From positions 1 through 20,628 of the forward strand of contig DBBY01000008.1 of the NCBI GenBank assembly GCA_002292855.1: DNA of 20,628 nt. The letters run 5' to 3'. The notes beneath the pieces are model-generated. The model saw nothing but the letters and a program-made list of their open reading frames with translations. It had not been told where the DNA came from and searched no databases. This DNA is from Flavobacteriales bacterium UBA972 (lineage in GTDB: Bacteria > Bacteroidota > Bacteroidia > Flavobacteriales > Schleiferiaceae). Positions within the stretch are counted from its first letter, which is position 1, and each line of letters opens with the position of its first letter. Made by a program: the position numbers and the translations under genes. Positions 5,538 through 13,893 of the stretch are shown piece by piece.

Positions 5538-6452
5538 ATGAGCCTATTGGTAATCGGCACCGTAGCCTACGACGGACTAGAAACTCCCTTTGGAATTCGT
5601 GAGCGGATTCTTGGCGGATCTGCAACCTACATAGGATTAAGCGCAAGCTACTTGACCAAACCAGTGCATTTGGTTTCGGTCGTCGGCGACGACTTCGAGC
5701 AAGGCCACATTGACATGCTCAACGAGCATGATGTGATCACGGAGGGCCTCGAGGTAATGAAGGGGCAGAAGACCTTTTTCTGGAAGGGCAAGTACCACAT
5801 CGACATGAACAGCCGCGACACGCTCGATACCCAGCTGAATGTTCTGGAGCATTTCAACCCTAAGGTTCCAAAGTCCGCCAAGAATTGCGACATAGTGATG
5901 CTCGGCAACCTCGTGCCGGCGATTCAAATGAGCGTGCTGGACCAGCTCGACGCAGCCCCCAAGCTGGTGGTCATGGACACCATGAACCTTTGGATCGAGA
6001 ACACTCCTGACGATTTGCGCAAGATGCTCGCAAGGGTTGACGTACTGACCATTAACGACGAAGAAGCCCGTCTTTTAAGCGGCGAGCACAACCTCGTCAA
6101 GGCGGCTAAAGCCATACGCGCCATGGGCCCTAAAATTCTGATTCTAAAGAAGGGGGAGCACGGCGCACTGCTCTTTGGCGCCGAGGGAGAAATCTTTTTT
6201 GCTCCGGCCCTGCCTTTGGCCGATGTGGTGGACCCCACGGGAGCAGGCGACACCTTTGCGGGCGGATTTGTCGGCTACCTTGACAGCGTGGGCGACTACA
6301 GCTTTGACAGCATGAAGCGCGGACTCATGTACGCTGCGACCATGGCCAGCTTCTGCGTAGAGGCCTTTGGCCCTGAGCGCATCATGAACTTGACCCAGGA
6401 CGAGATTCGTGCCCGTCGCGCAGATTTTGCGCAACTGATTAAAGTCAGCTAA
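5538..6452 (+). CDS. PfkB/ribokinase-family sugar or nucleoside kinase
   Basis: A 304-aa cytoplasmic kinase of the PfkB family, transferring phosphate from ATP to a small sugar-like or nucleoside substrate. Signatures: an N-terminal GGSATYIGLSAS substrate-binding segment (about residues 27-38) and the C-terminal PfkB signature DPTGAGDTFAGGF, in which D238 is the catalytic base and the GAGD turn forms the anion hole. NDEEARLLSG (about 173-182) is the usual ATP-side motif. The length is typical. The substrate cannot be read from the sequence; Bacteroidota chromosomes commonly carry one such uncharacterised kinase. It shares an operon with the S4-domain gene, whose GTG starts 3 bp after its TAA. 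The start ATG follows a clear -7 box. Confidence 0.9.
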   Translation: MSLLVIGTVAYDGLETPFGIRERILGGSATYIGLSASYLTKPVHLVSVVGDDFEQGHIDMLNEHDVITEGLEVMKGQKTFFWKGKYHIDMNSRDTLDTQLNVLEHFNPKVPKSAKNCDIVMLGNLVPAIQMSVLDQLDAAPKLVVMDTMNLWIENTPDDLRKMLARVDVLTINDEEARLLSGEHNLVKAAKAIRAMGPKILILKKGEHGALLFGAEGEIFFAPALPLADVVDPTGAGDTFAGGFVGYLDSVGDYSFDSMKRGLMYAATMASFCVEAFGPERIMNLTQDEIRARRADFAQLIKVS

Positions 6453-6455
6453 ACG

Positions 6456-6815
6456 GTGCGAGCCGACGTCTTCTTATGGGCGGTTCGACTGTTTAAGACC
6501 CGCGCAACTGCTGCCGAAGCGTTGCGAGAAGGGCGCGTGAGTGCCTCTGGCCAAACGTTTAAGGCCAGCAGAGACGTCAAAATAGGAGAAGTACTGATTC
6601 TGCGCCGCACCGGCTACCTGCAGCATTTTGAGGTTCTTGGCCTGCCCCGCACCCGAGTTGGGGCACCCTTGGTCCTTGAGTTTCTTCGCGAGGTTACCCC
6701 GCCCGAGGAGCTGGAGCGTCGTGAGCTTTGGGAGTTTGCCCAGCGCAGTTCCGGAGGTCAAGGACTGGGCCGGCCCACCAAGAAGGACCGCAGAGACCTT
6801 AGCGACTACCTCTAA
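6456..6815 (+). CDS. hslR: Hsp15-like S4-domain RNA-binding protein
   Basis: A 119-aa protein whose N-terminal about 65 residues form an S4 RNA-binding domain: RADVFLWAVRLFKTRATAAEALREGRVSASGQTFKASRDVKIGEVLIL. This matches heat-shock protein 15, which binds stalled 50S subunits carrying peptidyl-tRNA. The C-terminal tail (about residues 80-119) is charged, with a basic GRPTKKDRRDLSDYL end as in Hsp15 relatives. The start is GTG, 3 bp after the kinase stop, so translation is probably coupled. A terminator follows within 2 bp of the stop. Assignment to the Hsp15 family is firm; the orthology-based symbol is tentative. Confidence 0.85.
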   Translation: MRADVFLWAVRLFKTRATAAEALREGRVSASGQTFKASRDVKIGEVLILRRTGYLQHFEVLGLPRTRVGAPLVLEFLREVTPPEELERRELWEFAQRSSGGQGLGRPTKKDRRDLSDYL

Positions 6816-6816
6816 C

Positions 6817-6845
6817 AAAAAAGCCGCCCCCGAAGGGACGGCTTT
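6817..6845. terminator. Bidirectional terminator between hslR-like and receptor genes
   Basis: On the minus strand AAGCCGTCCC pairs with GGGGCGGCTT around a TTCG tetraloop and is followed by TTTTTTG, ideal for ending the receptor gene. On the plus strand the same stem ends the convergent S4-domain gene with a weaker T-run. Confidence 0.9.
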
Positions 6846-6866
6846 GCTTGTAAGGAGACTAAGCTA

Positions 6867-9800
6867 TTAGTTAAAACTGTAGCGGATTCCGATTTGTGCC
6901 TGCCAAACGTCACCAAGGGTTACACTTGGGTCGTAGATCTCGGTGCGCAGTTCGCCAAGAGTACGGGTAAACTCATACACATAATCGGTACCCACTTTTT
7001 TGTAGGTAAGGGGGCGATTGACCACTACGCGGTCGCTGACACCCCAGCTGCTGTTGATCATGTTTGCAACGTTGTAGAAGTCGGCGCGCAGCTGCAAATT
7101 CTGCTTCTTTCCACCAACCTTTACGCTAAAGTCCTGAACAATGTTCAAGTCGATAAGATTCAGCCAAGGAAGCACAAGAGCATTGCGCTCACTGAATGAA
7201 CCGCGAATGCTGTTGAGGTATGCATTCTCGGTGATGTAGGTTTCATAAGCCGCTTTCTGGTCATCCGCAGAGAACAGCACATTGCCACCACTGACGATGT
7301 CAGCAAAATTCATGGCTTGAAGTTCCGTAGCAGTAGGTACATAAAGTAGATCGTTGGCTGCTAAAAAGTCTCCATTGACGTCACCAATTACGCTGAACGA
7401 AGTTCGGCCTTGGTTGTATCCTTGGTAGAACAAGCTGAGCGTCGTTGCGGCATTCTCACCCCAGTTCTTGCGGTAGCTGCCCGCAGTGATTACGCGGTGG
7501 CGCTGGTCGAAATCACTAAAGGACAGGTTTGCTTGGTTGTTACCGTTCACGGTCAACTGGTCGCGCCAAGAGGAATAGGCAATCGATCCGCCCGTCATAA
7601 TGTCTCGTGCCTCACCAAAATTGTAGGCAGACATGAAGTACCATCCGTTGCTGAACTGCTTCTCGAGTTTGCCGGTCAAGCTGTAGGAGTAACCCTTGTT
7701 GGTGTTGGCCAGGACGATAGCGTCCGTAATGGTGGGGTTGATCCGCATACCGGTGTTGGAGTTTGCGAAAAGATCGCGCCCGTTGGCATCAGTACCAATA
7801 CTCGCTGTTTGGTTGGCGTTGTAGTAGTAAATGTTGTTCACCGTCTTGCTTAAAATACCCTCAAGGCTTAGAACGAAGTTCTTTGGGAGCTGAACGTCAA
7901 CTGCTAGGTTGCTCCTCCACGTTTGTGGAAAGCGGAAGTCGCGTTCGGTCAAAGCGAGTCCGTAGGACGAAGGAAGCGTTGGATTCGCAGGAATATGCGC
8001 TTCTACGTCGTCGGTGAATTGAAAGTCCGTAGTGTTGTCTTGGCGAATGGAACCCGTGAGAACTCCGTTGTTGCCAACCTGGTTGCTCAGCCAAACAAAG
8101 GGTGGGCGGCCGCTGAATAAGCCAGATCCTCCGCGGATTTGAATGCTGCGGTCTCCAAGCAGGTCGTAGTTGAATCCCACACGAGGAGAGAACAGAAGGT
8201 TGGTTGTTGGGAGTTGACTGGTGTTGAATGACACGCTGTCGCCCGAAGGGTTCACGAACTTCATGTCGTTTACCAGGCTGTTCTCGCGAGCGGTATTCGC
8301 AAAAATTGGCGCGTCGATGCGTGCACCAACAGTAATTTTTAGCTTATCGTCTAGAGCGCTGAAAACGTCCTGCAAGTAGGCGCCGGGCATGGCTACACGA
8401 GTGTAGGCAGTAGGCAGTTCCTTACCCTCAAGGGCAGAGTACGTCATCGCGTAGCGGCGCAGCTGCAGCGTGTCGGATCCTGGTGCGTTGTTCACTACGT
8501 CCTTGAAGTCCTGCAGGCTGTTGAACACGTACTGGCCGTAGTAGGTTGGCGTGAAGGTGTTTTCAAACTGAAAGGCTTCGAAGTTCAGACCGGCTGTGAT
8601 GGTGTGGTTCCCGCTGAAGTAGGTGAGGTTGTTTTGAAGCTGGAACGTGTTGGTGTTCAGAATATTGTTGGGAGTGAAGGGCTCATAACCAAAAGACATG
8701 TAGGTTTTACCGTCTTCCATGATGTCCACTAGCGGGAACACCCCGTTGTCGTAGCGTCCTCCGGTGGCACGGCTGCTTCTAAAGTCGCGGTTGGCGGTGA
8801 ATCCCATTTGGAATTGGTTGCTCAACTTATTGCTTACGCGTGTATTGAGCTCGCCAATCACCGAGAAGATGTTGTTGTTGATTACGTAGTTGGTGCCCTG
8901 AAAGTTTAAGGCATCGTTGGTACCGTTGCGCAAACCGCTAACCACACCCGAGTTGCTGGCAAGCACGTCGCGGTAGGACTTTAGGTAGTTCATGCGAACC
9001 CATGCCTTGTTTTTGTCGTCGATGTTGAAGTCAAACTTGGCAAGAACCTTGTCGCTGTAAGTCTCGTTGTTGTAGTTCTCAAACTCGCCTGGGTTGTAGT
9101 TGAATTTGTTGATCAACAGGTTCCTAACGTCGTCAAGATCGCTACGAAGTACGCGGGTTTCGTTGGGGTCGGTGACCGCATCGCCGTCGTTGGCCGTGTA
9201 AAGCGAAGCAGGATCAGTGCGGCGCTCGCCTTCAGCGTTCAAGAAGAAGAAAATCTTGTCTTTTTTGATTGGGCCTCCGACGCGGAATCCAAACTGGTTA
9301 ACCGCGAAGTCGTTAATAACTAGTGGGCTACCGGCTTTGTTGCCGTCTTTATCGAGGTAGGTTACTGTATCGCCACGAAAGTTTTGGTTGCGGGTGTTCG
9401 TAAAGACCGACGCGCTCACTTCGTTGCCTCCTGAGCGGGTGATCGCATTGACACCGGCTCCGGTGAATCCGCCCTGACGCACGTCAAAGGGGGCGATGTT
9501 AACCTGAACCTCTTCGATTGCGTCGAGAGAAATGGGCGCAGAATTGGTCTGACCGCCGGGGCCAGAAGCGAGTCCGAAGCTGTTGTTAAAAATCGAACCG
9601 TCGATGGTTAGGTTGTTAAAGCGGCTGTCTGCACCAGCAAAAGACTGGCCTGATCCGGCTGTGGAAGCCACTGAAGAAGGACGGCTTTGTGGGGTCAGAC
9701 GGGTAAAGTCATTGAGTGAACGGCTGAAGGTCGGCAGCGTGTTGAGGGCTTCTACTTTGACGTTAGTGGCTGCGCCAGTGCGCTGGGAGTTCATGAGCTC

Positions 9801-10178
9801 ACTTTTTGAAGCTACTACGTCTACGTCGCCAAGGGTCGTGGTTTTGATGCCAACGGTAATGTTGAGGCGAAGGGACTGACCTAAACTAAAGAAGAGGCCT
9901 CCGAGTTCTTCGTTGCCCACTCCAGAGGTCACCTCAACGAGGTAGGGTCCGCCAATGCGCAAACCGTCCAGTGCGTAGCGTCCGCTGTTGTCGGTAACTG
10001 CGGTGTATCGGCTGCCAGTAGGCTGGTGCGTTACGACCACTTTGGCGTCGTTGACCTGCTGGCCCGTTGGGTTGAGTACGCGACCGTTGATGGACGCGGT
10101 AGTGATGTTTTGTGCTGACATCGCGACCGAAGACAGCGACAGAATCAATGCAAATAAATTAGAGATGGTGATTTTCAT
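6867..10178 (-). CDS. Oar-like TonB-dependent outer-membrane receptor
   Basis: A 1103-aa protein from the ATG at 10178. The N-terminus MKITISNLFALILSLSSVAM ending SAQ is a clear signal peptide; the frame continues upstream to 10253, but that part lies over the promoter. Residues about 24-115 are a carboxypeptidase-regulatory-like beta-sandwich (SINGRVLNPTGQQVNDAKVVVTHQ...TDNSGRYALDGLRIGGPYLVEV). Then come a plug (RSLNDFTRLTPQS, the FNNLTIDGS segment, LDAIEEVQVNIAPFDVRQGGFTGAGVNAITRSGGN) and a long 22-strand-type barrel ending QIGIRYSFN, the aromatic C-terminus of outer-membrane proteins. The plug wording matches the Oar family of Myxococcus and Bacteroidota, which differs from SusC. No SusD-like lipoprotein is adjacent, so a glycan-uptake role is not supported. 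The substrate is unknown. It is a single gene with its own promoter and terminator. Confidence 0.92.
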   Translation of the reverse strand: MKITISNLFALILSLSSVAMSAQNITTASINGRVLNPTGQQVNDAKVVVTHQPTGSRYTAVTDNSGRYALDGLRIGGPYLVEVTSGVGNEELGGLFFSLGQSLRLNITVGIKTTTLGDVDVVASKSELMNSQRTGAATNVKVEALNTLPTFSRSLNDFTRLTPQSRPSSVASTAGSGQSFAGADSRFNNLTIDGSIFNNSFGLASGPGGQTNSAPISLDAIEEVQVNIAPFDVRQGGFTGAGVNAITRSGGNEVSASVFTNTRNQNFRGDTVTYLDKDGNKAGSPLVINDFAVNQFGFRVGGPIKKDKIFFFLNAEGERRTDPASLYTANDGDAVTDPNETRVLRSDLDDVRNLLINKFNYNPGEFENYNNETYSDKVLAKFDFNIDDKNKAWVRMNYLKSYRDVLASNSGVVSGLRNGTNDALNFQGTNYVINNNIFSVIGELNTRVSNKLSNQFQMGFTANRDFRSSRATGGRYDNGVFPLVDIMEDGKTYMSFGYEPFTPNNILNTNTFQLQNNLTYFSGNHTITAGLNFEAFQFENTFTPTYYGQYVFNSLQDFKDVVNNAPGSDTLQLRRYAMTYSALEGKELPTAYTRVAMPGAYLQDVFSALDDKLKITVGARIDAPIFANTARENSLVNDMKFVNPSGDSVSFNTSQLPTTNLLFSPRVGFNYDLLGDRSIQIRGGSGLFSGRPPFVWLSNQVGNNGVLTGSIRQDNTTDFQFTDDVEAHIPANPTLPSSYGLALTERDFRFPQTWRSNLAVDVQLPKNFVLSLEGILSKTVNNIYYYNANQTASIGTDANGRDLFANSNTGMRINPTITDAIVLANTNKGYSYSLTGKLEKQFSNGWYFMSAYNFGEARDIMTGGSIAYSSWRDQLTVNGNNQANLSFSDFDQRHRVITAGSYRKNWGENAATTLSLFYQGYNQGRTSFSVIGDVNGDFLAANDLLYVPTATELQAMNFADIVSGGNVLFSADDQKAAYETYITENAYLNSIRGSFSERNALVLPWLNLIDLNIVQDFSVKVGGKKQNLQLRADFYNVANMINSSWGVSDRVVVNRPLTYKKVGTDYVYEFTRTLGELRTEIYDPSVTLGDVWQAQIGIRYSFN

Positions 10179-10195
10179 GGGGTAATTATTTGATG

Positions 10196-10203
10196 CAAAA
10201 CTA
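10196..10203 (-). promoter_or_regulatory. -7 box TAGTTTTG of the receptor gene
   Basis: An exact TAnnTTTG match on the minus strand, 17 bp before the ATG at 10178, which supports that start. A TTG lies 15 bp upstream, shorter than the usual gap. Confidence 0.55.
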
Positions 10204-10246
10204 CCAAGTTGTTCAGCGCAAAGGTTTAACAGAACAACAAGTGAGG

Positions 10247-10261
10247 TTAACAAATTGTTAA
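10247..10261. promoter_or_regulatory. Palindrome TTAACAAATTGTTAA upstream of the receptor
   Basis: A perfect 15-bp palindrome (7-bp arms, one central base), 44 bp upstream of the receptor -7 box. A related half-site, TTTAACAGAACAA, lies next to it (10225-10237). Position and symmetry suit a regulator binding site controlling the receptor; the regulator is unknown. Confidence 0.45.
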
Positions 10262-10298
10262 ATCACCCAGCGCCCCGCTCAGGCCAACAGGCTCGCCT

Positions 10299-10769
10299 TC
10301 ATGCAAACCGCAGCAGCTTGGCACCCTTCTCTACGGCTTGCCCGGCCTGCACATAGACCTCGGCAATTGACCCGGCAGAGGGGCTCTTGAGGTTGTTTTC
10401 CATCTTCATGGCTTCGAGTACGATTAGGGTCTGGCCTTGTTCTATTGCGGAACCTTCGGTAGCGTCCACCCGAAGCACCAATCCGGGCATCGGAGCCAGA
10501 AGCACCTCGGGGCCTTTTACTGCGGTTGCCGTCATGCCCAACTCGTCGAGCAGCAGGTCAATGGGTCGCACCGAGCGCACCACGTGCACGTCTCCGTCGA
10601 TCCACCACTCGGATTGCTTGTCTTCAGGACGGTAGGCCATTAAAAAGGCGGTTTTGGCAAGTGATCCCTTTTGAATGAGGAATTCTCGGCCCGAAACCTG
10701 CTTAATGGTCCACTCTCCGAGGCCCTCGGGGAAGCTAAATTCCTGGTCTCCCAATTGGTGTATGCGCAT
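10299..10769 (-). CDS. Biotinyl carrier protein of an acyl-CoA carboxylase
   Basis: A 156-aa protein. The C-terminal about 70 residues are a biotinyl/lipoyl domain: APMPGLVLRVDATEGSAIEQGQTLIVLEAMKMENNLKSPSAGSIAEVYVQAGQAVEKGAKL. K122 in the EAMKM motif is the biotinylation site. The N-terminal about 85 residues match the region that precedes the biotinyl domain in Bacteroidota carrier subunits of propionyl-/methylcrotonyl-type carboxylases, rather than the Pro/Ala linker of AccB. The carboxylase and carboxyltransferase subunits are not adjacent. It is divergent from rseP with only 46 bp between the start codons, so the two share a compact promoter region. Confidence 0.9.
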   Translation of the reverse strand: MRIHQLGDQEFSFPEGLGEWTIKQVSGREFLIQKGSLAKTAFLMAYRPEDKQSEWWIDGDVHVVRSVRPIDLLLDELGMTATAVKGPEVLLAPMPGLVLRVDATEGSAIEQGQTLIVLEAMKMENNLKSPSAGSIAEVYVQAGQAVEKGAKLLRFA

Positions 10770-10799
10770 GCTCTAAAAGTAAGGCAGGCACGTTGGTTG

Positions 10800-10807
10800 T
10801 ACATTTG
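10800..10807 (+). promoter_or_regulatory. -7 box TACATTTG of rseP
   Basis: An exact TAnnTTTG match ending 8 bp before the rseP ATG (10816). Transcription starting a few bases downstream would give a leaderless or nearly leaderless mRNA. Confidence 0.5.
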
Positions 10808-10815
10808 CTGCCGCT

Positions 10816-12135
10816 ATGATTATTCAAATTTCGCAGTTCATCCTTGGACTTTCGCTGCTTGTCGTGCTTCACGAACTCGGCCACTTTATTCCCGCAATTG
10901 CCTTTCGCACTCGAGTCGAGAAGTTTTACTTGTTTTTTAATCCTTGGTTTTCGCTTTTTAAAACCAACATTCGCGGAACCGAGGTCGGCATTGGCTGGCT
11001 CCCCCTGGGGGGCTACGTCAAAATTGCCGGCATGGTCGACGAGTCCATGGACACCGACGGGCTCAAGGAAGAGCCCAAGCCCTACGAATACCGCAGCAAG
11101 AAGCCATGGCAGCGCCTCATCATTATTATGGGCGGAGTCATCGTGAACTTCTTGGTCGCGGTGATCATTTATGCAGGCATGGGCTCCTACTACGGCGAGA
11201 AGTACGTCGATACCGCCGACCTCAAGGGCGGAATTTGGGCCACCGAAGTCGCTCAGATTATGGGCATCAAGTCGGGAGACGTTCCGGTGGCGGTGGGCGG
11301 TCGCGAAATCGCGCGCTTTGACGAGGTCAGTGTCGAAATGCTTTTGAATGCAGGCTCCAACCTCACCGTGCTGCGCGAAGGCGAGCGGGTGGATTTGCCC
11401 ATAACCTCAGAATTCATTGCCAAGGCCATCGCAGAGAAGGCCCCGTGGATGTTTCCGCGAGTTCCCTACGTGGTTAAGGAGTTTGCGCCAGGAAGCCCCG
11501 CTGAAAAGTCCGGAATGCAAAAAGGCGACGCCCTCGTGGCCCTTAACGGCGAGGAGCTGGTCTACTTTGACGAGTACCTCGAGCGCATCCCCAAGCTGTC
11601 GGGAACGGAAGTAACGGTGACCGTGGATCGGGGTGGCCAGCGCCTTGATTTGCCCCTGCGTGTGAGCGACGAAGGCAAAATGGGAGTCTACTATCAAGAT
11701 AATTTGGCCGCCTTCTTCCCGGTGAAGACCGACCAGCACGGCGGCTTTGAGGCCCTGACCTACGGATGGAGTCGTGCGGTATCGACTCTTTCTTCTTACG
11801 CACGGCAGATCAAGCTGATTTTTCAGCCCGAGACGGGTGCCTACAAAGAGGCGGGCGGATTTTTGACCATCCTTAAGCAGTACCCCAGCACTTGGGATTG
11901 GGAGCATTTCTGGGGGTTCACGGCCTTTTTGAGTCTTGCCCTTGCCTTTCTAAACGCCTTACCCATTCCGGCTTTGGACGGAGGGCATGCGGTTTTTGCC
12001 ATTATCGAGTGGGTAACGGGGCGTGCTCCGAGCACCCGAGTAATGGAGGTTGCCCAAATGATTGGGTTCTTTTTGCTGCTTACGCTTATTGTTTTGGCCA
12101 ACGGCAACGACCTGCTCAAGGCCCTTGGGCTGTAG
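10816..12135 (+). CDS. rseP: RIP metalloprotease RseP (site-2 protease)
   Basis: A 439-aa inner-membrane zinc protease of family M50. The first transmembrane helix carries HELGH (H19, E20, H23), with the zinc site completed by D388 in the last-but-one helix (NALPIPALDGGH). A GWLPLGGYVKIAGM segment (about residues 57-70) and a second helix (IIIMGGVIVNFLVAVIIYAG) follow. Two PDZ domains lie in the periplasmic part: a degenerate one around VAQIMGIKSGDVPVAVGG and a clear one at VKEFAPGSPAEKSGMQKGDALVALNG. The family performs regulated intramembrane proteolysis, classically releasing envelope-stress sigma factors by cutting anti-sigma factors or remnant signal peptides. Length and motif order are typical. 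The neighbours here are unrelated to the usual bamA/dxr context of Proteobacteria. Confidence 0.95.
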   Translation: MIIQISQFILGLSLLVVLHELGHFIPAIAFRTRVEKFYLFFNPWFSLFKTNIRGTEVGIGWLPLGGYVKIAGMVDESMDTDGLKEEPKPYEYRSKKPWQRLIIIMGGVIVNFLVAVIIYAGMGSYYGEKYVDTADLKGGIWATEVAQIMGIKSGDVPVAVGGREIARFDEVSVEMLLNAGSNLTVLREGERVDLPITSEFIAKAIAEKAPWMFPRVPYVVKEFAPGSPAEKSGMQKGDALVALNGEELVYFDEYLERIPKLSGTEVTVTVDRGGQRLDLPLRVSDEGKMGVYYQDNLAAFFPVKTDQHGGFEALTYGWSRAVSTLSSYARQIKLIFQPETGAYKEAGGFLTILKQYPSTWDWEHFWGFTAFLSLALAFLNALPIPALDGGHAVFAIIEWVTGRAPSTRVMEVAQMIGFFLLLTLIVLANGNDLLKALGL

Positions 12136-12190
12136 CGCAGCTCAGCTGCTTACAACGAGCAGTTAGCAGCCAGTAACTAGTTGCTGGGCC

Positions 12191-13015
12191 TTAGCCCAGG
12201 GCTACGTCCAGAGACATCATGACGGCAAAGCCCGCGATGAATCCGAGGGTGGCAATGTCGGTGTACTTGTCTCGCTGGGTTTCGGGAATTACTTCTTCAA
12301 CGACTACGTAAATCATTGCTCCGGCCGCAAAGGCTAGGGCGAAGGGAAGCACCGGCTGCATGTAGAGCACGGCAACCGCACCAACCACCCCGGCGACGGG
12401 CTCGACGATGGCAGAGAGTTGTCCGTACCAAAAACTGCGAAAGCGCGACACGCCCTGGCGGCGAAGCGGGAAGGCCACCGCAACCCCTTCGGGGAAGTTT
12501 TGAAGACCAATTCCAATGGCGAGGGCAACGGCCGCCCCGAGGGAGGCTCCGTCGATTCCAGCGGCGTAGGCACCAAAGGCAACACCCACGGCAAGGCCTT
12601 CGGGAATGTTGTGCAGGGTGATGGCCAGCACCAGCAGGGTCGTTGGCTTCCAGTCGGTTTTAACGCCTTCGACTTCAGAGGGGCCAAAGTTGATGTGCAG
12701 GTGGGGAATCAGTTTGTCAAGGCCAAACAAGAACAGGGAGCCGGCAAGGAATCCGAGTACCGGCGGCACCCAGGGAATGTAGCCCTGAGCCTCCGACATT
12801 TCGATGGATGGGGCGAGCAGGCTCCAGTAGCTTGCGGCAATCATGACTCCGCCCGTGAATCCGAGCATTCCATCGAGTACTCGGCGCGGAATTTCTTTGA
12901 ATAAAAAAACCAAGGCGGCGCCCGACGCGGTGACCAGCCAGGTGAAGGTGGTCGCCAAGAAGGCAAGCAGTACCGGATGGTATTGGCTAAGCGTTTCTAA
13001 GAAAGCGTTACTCAT
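12191..13015 (-). CDS. ZIP-family divalent metal transporter
   Basis: A 274-aa inner-membrane protein with about eight helices. The metal-site signatures are HNIPEGLAVGVAFG in helix 4 and QNFPEGVAVAFPLRRQG in helix 5, the pattern of ZupT/GufA-type zinc (or broad divalent-cation) importers. A His-containing cytoplasmic loop (IPHLHINFG) precedes them. I chose MSNAFLETL at 13015 instead of the upstream ATG at 13027, because the -7 box TACCTTTG (13032-13025) overlaps the latter. It is convergent with rseP (55 bp apart) and divergent from lpxH (47 bp between starts). Substrate specificity is not certain. Confidence 0.9.
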   Translation of the reverse strand: MSNAFLETLSQYHPVLLAFLATTFTWLVTASGAALVFLFKEIPRRVLDGMLGFTGGVMIAASYWSLLAPSIEMSEAQGYIPWVPPVLGFLAGSLFLFGLDKLIPHLHINFGPSEVEGVKTDWKPTTLLVLAITLHNIPEGLAVGVAFGAYAAGIDGASLGAAVALAIGIGLQNFPEGVAVAFPLRRQGVSRFRSFWYGQLSAIVEPVAGVVGAVAVLYMQPVLPFALAFAAGAMIYVVVEEVIPETQRDKYTDIATLGFIAGFAVMMSLDVALG

Positions 13016-13024
13016 AGTGCGTAT

Positions 13025-13032
13025 CAAAGGTA
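13025..13032 (-). promoter_or_regulatory. -7 box TACCTTTG of the ZIP transporter
   Basis: An exact TAnnTTTG match on the minus strand, 9 bp before the ATG at 13015. It decides the start codon, because the alternative ATG at 13027 lies inside it. Confidence 0.55.
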
Positions 13033-13050
13033 CGTCGCGAAATTTTGCCC

Positions 13051-13058
13051 TAGGTTTG
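13051..13058 (+). promoter_or_regulatory. -7 box TAGGTTTG of lpxH
   Basis: An exact TAnnTTTG match ending 4 bp before the lpxH ATG (13063), which predicts a leaderless transcript. No TTG at the proper -33 distance is visible. Confidence 0.5.
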
Positions 13059-13062
13059 CCTT

Positions 13063-13836
13063 ATGGTGGCAAGGGTACAGGCGGAATTTGACCTTCCGGA
13101 GGGCAAATCAGTTTTTTTTGCGAGTGATCTGCACTTGGGCGCACCCAATGCTGTAGCCAGCGCAGAGCGCGAACGCGCCTTTGTAGCCTGGATGGATTCC
13201 GTGAAGCCCCGCGCTGCGGCGCTCTACCTCGTCGGCGACGTTTTTGACTTTTGGTTTGAATACCAGCATGCCATACCCAAGGGCTTTGCCCGCCTTCTGG
13301 GCCGGCTGGCACAGTGGTCCGACGAGGGCATTCCTATTTATCTGTTCACGGGCAACCACGATCTATGGATGCGTGACTATTTTACCAAAGAGTTTGGAAT
13401 TCAGGTGTTTCACGAACCCGTTCGCCATGTTTGGGGCGGTCGACACTTGGTTATAGGCCATGGAGACGGCCTTGGTCCGGGCGACAACGGGTACAAGCTT
13501 TTAAAGCGGGTGTTTAGGTTTCAACCCTTTCAAACGCTGTTTCGATGGCTGCACCCCGACCTTGGAATTGGCTTGGCGTCTTGGCTTTCGCGCGGCAGCC
13601 GCGCCCGTACCGGGCAGGGGGATTATACGATGAGCGACGTCCGCAAAGAGGCGATTTACCTCTGGGCTGAGCAAGCTCATGCTGCCTGCCCCGCCGACTA
13701 TTGGATTTTTGGCCACCGGCACTACCCTGTGAAGGCCCAGTTTGATGACGGCCAGGGCACCTACGTGAATTTAGGCGACTGGATCAAGTGGCGAAGCTGG
13801 GGGGAGCTGACGGAGACGTCTTTGGAGCTACACTAA
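13063..13836 (+). CDS. lpxH: UDP-2,3-diacylglucosamine hydrolase LpxH
   Basis: A 257-aa calcineurin-like metallophosphoesterase acting at the inner face of the cytoplasmic membrane in lipid A synthesis; it cleaves UDP-2,3-diacylglucosamine to lipid X and UMP. The dinuclear metal-site motifs occur in order: SDLHLG (about residues 21-26), GDVFDFWFE (about 58-66), GNHD (about 96-99), GHGDGLG and GHRHYP. The YLVGDVFDFWFEYQ block with a long basic middle segment (LKRVFRFQPFQTLFRWLHP) matches LpxH better than the generic phosphoesterases. Length is in the usual range. It is followed by a strong terminator shared with sod. Confidence 0.9.
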   Translation: MVARVQAEFDLPEGKSVFFASDLHLGAPNAVASAERERAFVAWMDSVKPRAAALYLVGDVFDFWFEYQHAIPKGFARLLGRLAQWSDEGIPIYLFTGNHDLWMRDYFTKEFGIQVFHEPVRHVWGGRHLVIGHGDGLGPGDNGYKLLKRVFRFQPFQTLFRWLHPDLGIGLASWLSRGSRARTGQGDYTMSDVRKEAIYLWAEQAHAACPADYWIFGHRHYPVKAQFDDGQGTYVNLGDWIKWRSWGELTETSLELH

Positions 13837-13870
13837 AAAAGAAACCCCCGGCGAAGGCCGGGGGTTTTTT
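13837..13870. terminator. Bidirectional terminator between lpxH and sod
   Basis: ACCCCCGGC (13844-13852) pairs with GCCGGGGGT (13857-13865) around a GAAG loop. It is flanked by an A-run at 13835-13840 and by TTTTTT to 13870, so it can end transcription from both convergent genes. Confidence 0.92.
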
Positions 13871-13893
13871 CGTTTAAAACGGTTCCGAAAAAA

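Noticed and set aside
11407..11907. 166-codon minus-strand open frame opposite rseP
   Set aside because: It is antisense to conserved PDZ-domain sequence and has no recognisable protein features or promoter.
12137..12198. Small inverted repeats (GCAGCTCAGCTGC; CTGGGC/GCCCAG) between rseP and the ZIP gene as a terminator
   Set aside because: The stems are short and neither is followed by a T-run; they may be structural, but the evidence is too weak to call.
12419..12904. 161-codon plus-strand open frame opposite the ZIP transporter
   Set aside because: It is the complement of the transporter helices; the translation is Gly/Asn/Lys-rich with no motif.
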